Assembly (NCBI GenBank): GCA_045565695.1
Contig: JBJLEZ010000007.1
Location: 105,733-169,732, forward strand
Direction: 5' to 3'
Origin: GCA-2690565 sp002457235
Lineage (GTDB): Bacteria; Verrucomicrobiota; Verrucomicrobiia; Opitutales; Coraliomargaritaceae
Length of the DNA stretch: 64,000 bases
In this document: positions 57,895 to 64,000 of the stretch, in pieces
How positions within the stretch are numbered: position 1 is the first letter of the stretch
Layout of the letters: each line of letters begins with the position of its first letter
Notes under the pieces: generated by a model
What the model was told of the DNA's origin: nothing
What the model saw: the letters and a program-made list of their open reading frames with translations, nothing else
The model's database searches: none
Program-made: the position numbers and the translations under genes

Positions 57895-58581
57895 CTAACT
57901 TTCTGCACTATCTTCGCCATCTTTCCCTTCAGCACTTTCGCTTGCTTCACTAGATGCATCTCCTTCAGCAGTTTCCTCTGAAGCTTCAGTTGATTCAGCT
58001 TCATCTGCAGCTGCAGCAACTGTTGGAGGTTGGCAAGAAACGATCACCTGAACCCCTGTATTCAAGAATTCAACATCTTCAATTGCGCCTAAATCATCAA
58101 CATGGATTGCATCACCTACATTTAAGCCAGATACATCTACTGTGATATTTTCTGGTAATTTAGAAGGACGGCAACGAATCTCTAGCTCTAATGTTTTGTG
58201 ATCCAACATTCCGCCATCGTTCTTCACACCTAAGCAATCATTAACTCCAGTAAGCACAACTGGTATTTTTGAGTCAAAGGTCTCACCGCGTGCTACCTCA
58301 TGAAAGTCAATATGTTCTATAACACGGGAGATTGGGTTCACTTGTACTCCTTTAACGTGAGTCAAAGCTAAATCACCATTTTCATCCTCAAGCTCAATCA
58401 AACCTGCTCCACCACCAATTTCTTTGTTCACATTTCTAAAAGCTATCGTAGATACAGAAATAGACTTCGCATTGCCTTTACTGTAAATATTTCCTGGTAT
58501 TTCACCCGCTTTTCGAAGTTGCTTAAGAGCACCTTTATTCGAAGGGATACGGGTTTTCACATTTAGAGTATATTTTTGCAT
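57895..58581 (-). CDS. rplY: 50S ribosomal protein bL25 (Ctc type)
   Basis: A 228-residue bL25/Ctc. The first 95 residues are the 5S-binding domain (LNVKTRIPSNKGALKQLRKA then GEIPGNIYSKG). The TL5-like C-terminal domain spans about 100-190 (VISRVIEHIDFHEVARGETF-like). The last 35 residues are an acidic Ala/Ser/Glu-rich tail, common in Ctc proteins of many bacteria. Binds 5S rRNA. First gene of the long minus-strand run; divergent from nspC. Confidence 0.94.
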   Translation of the reverse strand: MQKYTLNVKTRIPSNKGALKQLRKAGEIPGNIYSKGNAKSISVSTIAFRNVNKEIGGGAGLIELEDENGDLALTHVKGVQVNPISRVIEHIDFHEVARGETFDSKIPVVLTGVNDCLGVKNDGGMLDHKTLELEIRCRPSKLPENITVDVSGLNVGDAIHVDDLGAIEDVEFLNTGVQVIVSCQPPTVAAAADEAESTEASEETAEGDASSEASESAEGKDGEDSAES

Positions 58582-58715
58582 AATAGATAAGATTTATATT
58601 TAAACTGTTTAATTCTTAAAGACATTTAGTGTTTTGAAACTTGAATGCAAACTAAACTTTTTATTTATTGTAAGTCTTTATCAAAGACTCGGTCACCTTT
58701 TTCTTAAATTAAAAT

Positions 58716-59921
58716 ATGCAAAATCCTACGCCAGAAATTCCGGAATCACGAATTGCGCAGTTTAAGAAAATCCCCTTTAAGGAAGTCCCGAATCCTGCTT
58801 TTATCATACACACGGATTTATTAAAAGCGAATGGGCAAATCCTGAAGGGTATTAGAGAGAAAACTGGGGCTAAGATACTTCTAGCGCAAAAAGGTTTTTC
58901 ATGCTTCAGTACTTATCCAATTTTAAGGGAATTTTTAGATGGTACGAGTTCTAGCGGAGTCAATGAAGCACTTTTAGCAAAAGAACACTTTGGTAAAGAG
59001 ATACATGTATATTCTCCCGCCTTCACTTCTAAAGATGTTGTTCAACTAGCATCTTTCTGTGACACCATTATTTTTAATTCCATGCAACAATTGGCTATGG
59101 GCATCACAGCAACCGAAGGACAAAGACGCCCTGAATTCGGTCTTCGGATAAACCCCCAATTTTCGACAGGAAACAACGATTTATATAATCCGTGCACTAT
59201 GGATTCTAGGCTTGGTACGATTCGTGCAACTTTAGAGAAAAATCTAAAGGACTGTTCTAATACATCTTTAGATTCCATTAGTGGGTTGCACTTTCACTCT
59301 CTATGCGAAGAGGACGCAGATGCCTTAGAACAAACAGCCTTAGCATTTGAGACCAAATTCAAAGACATCATCACTCATTGTAAATGGCTGAATTTTGGAG
59401 GCGGGCATCACATCACTCGACCAAATTATGATATCAAACGTCTTTGTGAGATTATTGAATATTTTCAAAAGAAATACAAACTCACCGTTTATTTAGAGCC
59501 AGGGGAAGCGGTTGCATTGCATACCGGAATACTGAATGCAAAAGTTTTGGATATTTTAGAAACTGAAAATACACACAATGCCATTCTCAATATCTCCGCT
59601 ACCTGCCACATGCCCGATATTCTTGAAATGCCTTATCGTCCAAATATTTTAAACGCATTCCCCGCTAATGAGAAGGCACATACATATCGACTCGGTGGCT
59701 TATCCTGCCTTGCGGGTGATACGATAGGCGACTATTCATTTGAAAAACCTTTAAAGATAAACGATACGCTACAATTTTTAGACATGTCGCATTACACGAT
59801 GGTGAAGACTTCAACGTTTAACGGAGTTCCTCTTCCTGCGATTTGTCTTTTTGACCAAAGCAATGGCCTCAAGCTTGTCCGTTCTTTTACTTATCAAGAT
59901 TATAGAGATCGCTTATCTTAA
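58716..59921 (+). CDS. nspC: Carboxynorspermidine decarboxylase
   Basis: A 401-residue fold-type III PLP decarboxylase. The PLP Lys is in KILLAQKGFSCFSTYPILRE. LDSISGLHFHSLCEEDADAL and KWLNFGGGHHITRPNYD, and later GGLSCLAGDTIGDY with the substrate Asp, match NspC rather than LysA or SpeA. It makes norspermidine or spermidine from the carboxy form, the last step of the alternative carboxyspermidine route. No casdh (lys1-like dehydrogenase) gene is nearby. Divergent from rplY. Confidence 0.92.
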   Translation: MQNPTPEIPESRIAQFKKIPFKEVPNPAFIIHTDLLKANGQILKGIREKTGAKILLAQKGFSCFSTYPILREFLDGTSSSGVNEALLAKEHFGKEIHVYSPAFTSKDVVQLASFCDTIIFNSMQQLAMGITATEGQRRPEFGLRINPQFSTGNNDLYNPCTMDSRLGTIRATLEKNLKDCSNTSLDSISGLHFHSLCEEDADALEQTALAFETKFKDIITHCKWLNFGGGHHITRPNYDIKRLCEIIEYFQKKYKLTVYLEPGEAVALHTGILNAKVLDILETENTHNAILNISATCHMPDILEMPYRPNILNAFPANEKAHTYRLGGLSCLAGDTIGDYSFEKPLKINDTLQFLDMSHYTMVKTSTFNGVPLPAICLFDQSNGLKLVRSFTYQDYRDRLS

Positions 59922-59939
59922 TATACACAACAAATACTT

Positions 59940-60080
59940 ATGACAACTAAAGGAATTCTCCTAGGAGCCGTTTTACTTATCTTAGCTATCGCATCTACGA
60001 TGACTATTTTTAAACTTTTCCAAAGCAAACAACAGGTGGAAGTCGAAAGCCCAAACCAAAGTCAATCGATCCAGCCCTAA
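59940..60080 (+). CDS. Small single-span membrane protein
   Basis: A 46-residue frame: MTTKGILLGAVLLILAIAST then a polar tail with Gln/Ser/Pro (ending SQSIQP). One hydrophobic helix covers residues 5-24. It starts 18 bp after nspC on the same strand and may be cotranscribed. No family is recognised. The tail and compact start support a real small protein, but the call rests on position and composition only. Confidence 0.4.
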   Translation: MTTKGILLGAVLLILAIASTMTIFKLFQSKQQVEVESPNQSQSIQP

Positions 60081-60087
60081 TCCTGAT

Positions 60088-60555
60088 TTACAGTCCGGCG
60101 GCACATATCGCCTTATATTCGTTTTCGCTGACGGGTGTGATCGACAAACGATTCCCTTTTTGTAAAACTTTCATCTCGGCTAATTCAGGCATTGCTTTCA
60201 TCGCTTCAAGACTGACTTGATGCTTAAAGTCTTTCTTATACGCAACGTCTACTAAAAACCACCTTGGGTTATTGGGATCACTTTTTTCGTCATAATATTT
60301 AGACTGTTTATCAAAAGCCGTAGGGTCTGGATAAGCCTCACTGACTACTTCCGCTAAGCCAACGATACCTGGAGGCTTTGTGTTGGAATGGTAAAAAAGA
60401 ACACCATCACCAACGGACATCCCGTCTCTCATGAAATTCCTTGCCTGATAGTTACGCACTCCATCCCAAGGCTCTCTTTGCTTCGGACGATCTTTTAAAT
60501 CTTGAAACGAAAACGTATCCGGCTCCGATTTCATTAACCAATATTGTTTACCCAT
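60088..60555 (-). CDS. EVE domain-containing protein
   Basis: A 155-residue protein of EVE (thymocyte nuclear protein 1-like) family. YWLMKSEPDTFSFQDLKDRP, then WDGVRNYQARNFMRDGMSVG and VLFYHSNTKPPGIVGLAEVV are the family blocks. The fold resembles PUA and YTH domains and is thought to bind modified nucleic-acid bases. The role here is unknown. It lies downstream of parB by 17 bp on the same strand. Confidence 0.93.
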   Translation of the reverse strand: MGKQYWLMKSEPDTFSFQDLKDRPKQREPWDGVRNYQARNFMRDGMSVGDGVLFYHSNTKPPGIVGLAEVVSEAYPDPTAFDKQSKYYDEKSDPNNPRWFLVDVAYKKDFKHQVSLEAMKAMPELAEMKVLQKGNRLSITPVSENEYKAICAAGL

Positions 60556-60572
60556 TGTTAAATCTCCTTCAA

Positions 60573-61592
60573 TTAACGTTGGTTAATCCCAAGCAGTTCT
60601 AAAAGCCTATCAAGGTCTTCATTACCAAAATATTCAATCACTAGTTTACCTTTCTTTTTTCCATGCTGAATACTCACATTGGTATTAAAGTGCTTTTCAA
60701 TTCGCTTCTCCAAATCAGCAATTGCCGTATTTTCTGCACGACTACTAGTCTTGCCCGAATTATCATTACCTGATCCCAATCCATCCGATGGTTCAAGCCC
60801 TTCATTCAATCGTTTGACGATTTTCTCAGCTTCACGAACACTCAAGTTTGATTCAATAATTCGGCGAGCCAACAAGTGTTGTTGCGCATCGTCCTTAACT
60901 CCTAATAAAACTTTAGCGTGGCCCGTAGAAAGCAAACGCCGACTTAAAAATCCTTGTATTTCCTCACTCAATGAAAGCAACCTAAGTGCATTCGCTACTG
61001 TGGCTCTTCCTTTACCCACCCGATCAGCTGCAGCTTCTTGAGTTAAATCAAAATCTCTTACCAAACTTGCATAGCCTAAAGCTTCATCTATCGGATTAAG
61101 ATTTTCTCTTTGCAAATTCTCGATTAAAGCTAACGAAGCCGATGATGCATCACTTGCTTCAATGACACGACACGGGATGGTTTTTGATTTTAAAAATTTA
61201 AAGGCTCGGAGACGACGCTCTCCTGCAATCAGTTCATATCCCTTGCCGGTCGAGCGCACAACAATGGGCTGAAGCAGCCCCTCAGACTGAATGCTCTGAG
61301 CTAATTCTTTTACTTGTTTCTCGGCTATCTCTCTTCTCGGCTGATAGGGATTCGCTTTAATTTTTCCTAAAGCGATCTCTTGATATCCCAAGCCTGTACT
61401 TTGAGCAGGGATTGGACTGTTCCCTTTCGTCCCTTTTGATGAAGATGGGGTCGCTTTCCCTTTCCCTTCCCCTTTCGCTTTTACTTTAGTTTCGGGAGTA
61501 GCGATTTCTTGAGTCTCATTAGGCCGAGCAACTCCGCCGCCGCTAATTAATCCACCTAATCCTCTTCCCAGTCTATTCTTTGATTGTGCCAT
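60573..61592 (-). CDS. parB: Chromosome partitioning protein ParB
   Basis: A 339-residue ParB. The N-terminus KNRLGRGLGGLISGGG binds ParA. A low-complexity Lys/Gly/Ser linker leads to the CTPase domain with IALGKIKANPYQPRRE and YELIAGERRLRAFKFLKSKT, then the parS-binding helix-turn-helix LTQEAAADRVGKGRATVANA and a C-terminal dimer domain. It loads and slides on parS DNA near the origin. parA is not next to it; upstream is a LysM gene. Confidence 0.95.
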   Translation of the reverse strand: MAQSKNRLGRGLGGLISGGGVARPNETQEIATPETKVKAKGEGKGKATPSSSKGTKGNSPIPAQSTGLGYQEIALGKIKANPYQPRREIAEKQVKELAQSIQSEGLLQPIVVRSTGKGYELIAGERRLRAFKFLKSKTIPCRVIEASDASSASLALIENLQRENLNPIDEALGYASLVRDFDLTQEAAADRVGKGRATVANALRLLSLSEEIQGFLSRRLLSTGHAKVLLGVKDDAQQHLLARRIIESNLSVREAEKIVKRLNEGLEPSDGLGSGNDNSGKTSSRAENTAIADLEKRIEKHFNTNVSIQHGKKKGKLVIEYFGNEDLDRLLELLGINQR

Positions 61593-61597
61593 AATAA

Positions 61598-62194
61598 TTA
61601 ATCTTCAGTTAATGGTATAAAAATAATATCGCCAACTCGTAAATCTCTTGCCGGATCATTAATTTGGTTCGCATTTTGTATGTATTCTACTTTCGAACCA
61701 AATTGCACCGCTATTTGGCTGAGCGTATCCCCAGACTGTACTTCATAACTCACTCCTGATTTAGGATAGTTATCGGTAAAAACCTCTTTTACTTCGGACT
61801 TCTTTTCTGAATTATTCTTTAAGCCTAGCTGACTATTAATATTGGAAACATAAACATTCATTTGCTTTGCTACCTCATCTAAGACCGCTTGCTTTATTCG
61901 TTTTTCTTGTGCCGATATTGCTGTTTTTAGTGCATTTAAATCATTGCTCATTTGATTCAGCTTTATTTCCAAAGCACGAATGGATGATTGTTTGTTTGTC
62001 TCCGCTTGATTTTCTTTTAGAATTTCAATATCCAACTTCAAGCCACGGACTTGGCGATCCATCAATGCAATATCTTGAGATAGGTCAGCCACTAATGCAC
62101 GAGCTTCTTGATTTTGAGCCGATAAGTTTCCACTGACAAAAGCACTACTAAAAATAAAACAGAGTAATAATGATAAAGGATAAACCATATGCAT
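61598..62194 (-). CDS. Exported coiled-coil protein with C-terminal LysM domain
   Basis: A 198-residue protein with a signal peptide (PLSLLLCFIFSSAFVSGNLS), a predicted coiled-coil (residues about 28-120) and a LysM domain (YEVQSGDTLSQIAVQFGSKV then LRVGDIIFIPL) at the end. It likely binds peptidoglycan. Its stop is 5 bp before parB, so the pair is probably cotranscribed, an unusual combination. No enzymatic domain. Confidence 0.85.
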   Translation of the reverse strand: MHMVYPLSLLLCFIFSSAFVSGNLSAQNQEARALVADLSQDIALMDRQVRGLKLDIEILKENQAETNKQSSIRALEIKLNQMSNDLNALKTAISAQEKRIKQAVLDEVAKQMNVYVSNINSQLGLKNNSEKKSEVKEVFTDNYPKSGVSYEVQSGDTLSQIAVQFGSKVEYIQNANQINDPARDLRVGDIIFIPLTED

Positions 62195-62285
62195 ATCCTT
62201 GTATAAATTTTAAAAATCTGTTTTAAAAGTAAAAATTTTCAATAACGGTAAAAAAGAATGATAAAGCACAATTTAAAATCAGTTT

Positions 62286-63131
62286 ATGTCAGAAAAAAAT
62301 CTAGATTATTGGGTACATGACTTAAGTCCCTTTCTTTTAGAATTCCCTGAAAATCCCCTTGGACTGGAAGGGATACGTTTCTATGGACTGTCCTATTTAC
62401 TCGGATTCTTACTCACTTGGTGGTTTCTCTATTACAGTGATAAAAAAGAGAGATTTCCCATCAATGCGAGAGAACGATCTGACTTCATGACCTATATTAT
62501 ATTGGGCGTACTGATAGGAGGTCGTCTCGGCTACATGCTCTTTTATGATTTAAATGATTTTTTAGCGAATCCTCTTTTATTTTTTCGTATTGATCAAGGA
62601 GGCATGTCCAGTCACGGAGGCATTATCGGTGTTTTATTCGTCCATTTCCTTTTTACTAAACAAAGAAACTACAATCCATGGTCTCTCGGAGATTGTATAG
62701 TAAGCATTGCCCCTCTGGGCATTATGCTTGGACGCTTAGCCAATTTCATGAACGGAGAGCTATGGGGAAAAATCACAACTGTACCTTGGGCAGTACTCTT
62801 TCCTAATAGCCCAATGAGTTACAGTACATTAACTGACTATTACGGAATTCAACCCAGGCACCCTTCCCAAATATACGCATCGCTCAGTGAAGGTTTCATT
62901 CCCTTAATTTATTTGCAGTACAGATTTTGGTTCACCAAGTATTCCTCAGGACAACTCGTTGGGGAATTCCTCATCCTCTACAGTGCATTTCGGATATTTA
63001 ATGAACTATTTCGAGCACCAGATGCAGCTCTAATTATGGGACTGAGTCGAGGGCAATTCTACTCAATATTTCTTCTAGTGATTGGCTTTATTATCTTTGT
63101 AAAAAGAAAAAGACATAAAGCCCTCTATTAA
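62286..63131 (+). CDS. lgt: Prolipoprotein diacylglyceryl transferase
   Basis: A 281-residue membrane protein with about seven hydrophobic segments. The motifs GGRLGYMLFYDLNDFLANPL, FFRIDQGGMSSHGGIIGVLF and LGRLANFMNGELWGK contain the Arg, His and Asn of the active site. A further HPSQIYASLSEG motif is present. It moves diacylglycerol from phosphatidylglycerol to the lipobox Cys of lipoproteins, such as those at 29012, 34464 and 47997. Divergent from the LysM gene, convergent with glgC. Confidence 0.96.
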   Translation: MSEKNLDYWVHDLSPFLLEFPENPLGLEGIRFYGLSYLLGFLLTWWFLYYSDKKERFPINARERSDFMTYIILGVLIGGRLGYMLFYDLNDFLANPLLFFRIDQGGMSSHGGIIGVLFVHFLFTKQRNYNPWSLGDCIVSIAPLGIMLGRLANFMNGELWGKITTVPWAVLFPNSPMSYSTLTDYYGIQPRHPSQIYASLSEGFIPLIYLQYRFWFTKYSSGQLVGEFLILYSAFRIFNELFRAPDAALIMGLSRGQFYSIFLLVIGFIIFVKRKRHKALY

Positions 63132-63157
63132 TTAGAGATAGATATAAGATAAGGAAA

Positions 63158-64000
63158 TTACGCTTTCATTTGAAAGCCATCGAGTAATACCGTGTCTTTC
63201 GTTACGATTAAAACACCGTCACGAATCACAACATCTGCTCCAGATTCAAAATTATCTTCTAAACCCGCCGGATCCAATACCACATTATTTCCAATCCGCA
63301 CGTTTTTATCTAAAATTGCATTTCTAATCGAACAACCTTTTCCGACCCCAATATTTGGCCGACCCAATGCCACGTTCTCTTCGAAATCAGTGTCATTTTC
63401 AAAATCATCTGCACCCATCATCACCACATTTTCTAGTTTAGAACCCTCGGAAATAACCGAACGTACTCCCAGCATAACTCGGTTTAACGTAGCATTATTA
63501 ATAATCGAACCATCCGCAATGACCGCATGATGAATAGTTGCCCCATTTACCTTAACCGCAGGGAGATATCGAGCACGTGTGTAGATTCTTTGCGTTTCAT
63601 TATAAAAATTAAACGGCGGCTTAATATCTGTTAACTGAAGATTACATTCAAAAAACGCCTTTACCGTTCCTATATCTTCCCAGTAGTCATCAAAAACATA
63701 ACTATGTAATTTCTTTTTGCCTAACAAACTAGGTATGACCTCCTTACCAAAATCTTTCATCTCTGAGTCTAAGGCTTCCGACAAAACTCGTGCATTGAAG
63801 ACGTAAATCCCCATAGAAGCCAAGCAGTAATCGCCCGAATCAGGGTCTTTCATTTTTGACTTCACACCAGAGCCAACAGCCAACCCAGCAATCACCTTAG
63901 GATCAGTAGGCTTCTCAACAAATTCGTTAATTTCAAGCGCTTCATTGACTCGCATCAATCCGAGTCCTTCGGCTTTATCTAAAGGCAAGGGCTTAGCCGC
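63158..64000 (-). CDS. glgC: Glucose-1-phosphate adenylyltransferase, C-terminal part (5' end outside window)
   Basis: The frame is open to the window edge. It contains EFVEKPTDPKVI, LASMGIYVFNARVLSEALDS, DFGKEVIPSLL and YWEDIGTVKAFFECNLQL, then a C-terminal beta-helix (NVRIGNNVVLDPAGLEDNFE-like). These are the GlgC blocks. The missing N-terminal part holds the catalytic nucleotide-binding region. It makes ADP-glucose from ATP and glucose-1-phosphate for glycogen, and is allosterically controlled in most bacteria. No other glg gene is visible. Confidence 0.93.
   Translation of the reverse strand, partial: AAKPLPLDKAEGLGLMRVNEALEINEFVEKPTDPKVIAGLAVGSGVKSKMKDPDSGDYCLASMGIYVFNARVLSEALDSEMKDFGKEVIPSLLGKKKLHSYVFDDYWEDIGTVKAFFECNLQLTDIKPPFNFYNETQRIYTRARYLPAVKVNGATIHHAVIADGSIINNATLNRVMLGVRSVISEGSKLENVVMMGADDFENDTDFEENVALGRPNIGVGKGCSIRNAILDKNVRIGNNVVLDPAGLEDNFESGADVVIRDGVLIVTKDTVLLDGFQMKA

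Overview
This 64 kb window is A+T-rich chromosomal DNA from a Gram-negative-type bacterium, most likely a member of the Verrucomicrobiota, class Opitutae. The outer-membrane machinery is present: LpxA, an LpxC-FabZ fusion, LpxD, BamA, Skp and Lgt. The 16S sequence looks Opitutae-like at its 5' region. Other pointers are an RNase HIII, an S8 peptidase remnant with a 'LPDWWE' C-terminal motif, and a Lys/Ala-rich extension on the primary sigma factor. The taxon is my inference from remembered family patterns; no database search was possible. I see no prophage, insertion sequence or CRISPR array. The window is mostly core genome with a few accessory pockets.

Layout. 1-2.7 kb: end of a glycan or biosynthetic cluster (sugar-phosphate transferase, acyl carrier protein, SDR reductase, AMP-ligase). 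2.7-3.8 kb: a zinc alcohol dehydrogenase. 3.85-9.5 kb: a complete rRNA operon on the minus strand (16S, tRNA-Ala, tRNA-Ile, 23S, 5S) with boxA-like sites, processing stems and an intrinsic terminator. 9.7-13 kb: a long cystathionine-synthase-like PLP enzyme, a Tat-exported LysM amidase and an RlmI-like methyltransferase. 13.1-15.5 kb: an S8 protease gene broken by many frameshifts. 15.5-21 kb: RNase HIII, MutY, a GspE/PilB ATPase and a TPR protein. 21-28 kb: rpsO-pnp, lpxA and lpxC-fabZ, ffh, and a lone nuoA. 28-35 kb: a DUF362-like protein, a TPR lipoprotein, dnaG-rpoD and tatA. 35-39 kb: an IMPase-like phosphatase, acylphosphatase, a degenerate PhoD-like protein and SufE. 39-42.5 kb: a lipid-modification group (desaturase, DUF1295, Cfa-like, divergent SRPBCC). 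42.7-48 kb: rho, tgt and the overlapping operon ribH-nusB-ftsY-aroB. 48-58.6 kb: a long minus-strand run with rplY, pth, rpsF, ssb, rplI, dnaB, bamA, skp, lpxD, prs and htrA. 58.7-64 kb: nspC, a tiny membrane protein, an EVE-domain protein, parB, a LysM protein, lgt and the C-terminal part of glgC.

How the genes fit together. Envelope assembly is the main theme: lipid A (lpxA, lpxC-fabZ, lpxD), outer-membrane protein assembly (bamA, skp, htrA), lipoprotein maturation (lgt), SRP and Tat export (ffh, ftsY, tatA), and acyl-chain remodelling (desaturase, Cfa-like). A second theme is information processing (rrn, rpsO, pnp, dnaG, rpoD, rho, nusB, dnaB, ssb).

Most notable oddities. Three of four zinc ligands are lost from the DnaG zinc finger and two of three zinc cysteines from Tgt. 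A PhoD-like protein has lost all three metal motifs. Nearly all genes lack a Shine-Dalgarno sequence although the 16S anti-SD is intact. The rpsF-ssb-rplI-dnaB run lacks rpsR, nuoA stands alone, and the first four genes look like an ACP-dependent acyl-decoration module attached to a glycan locus.
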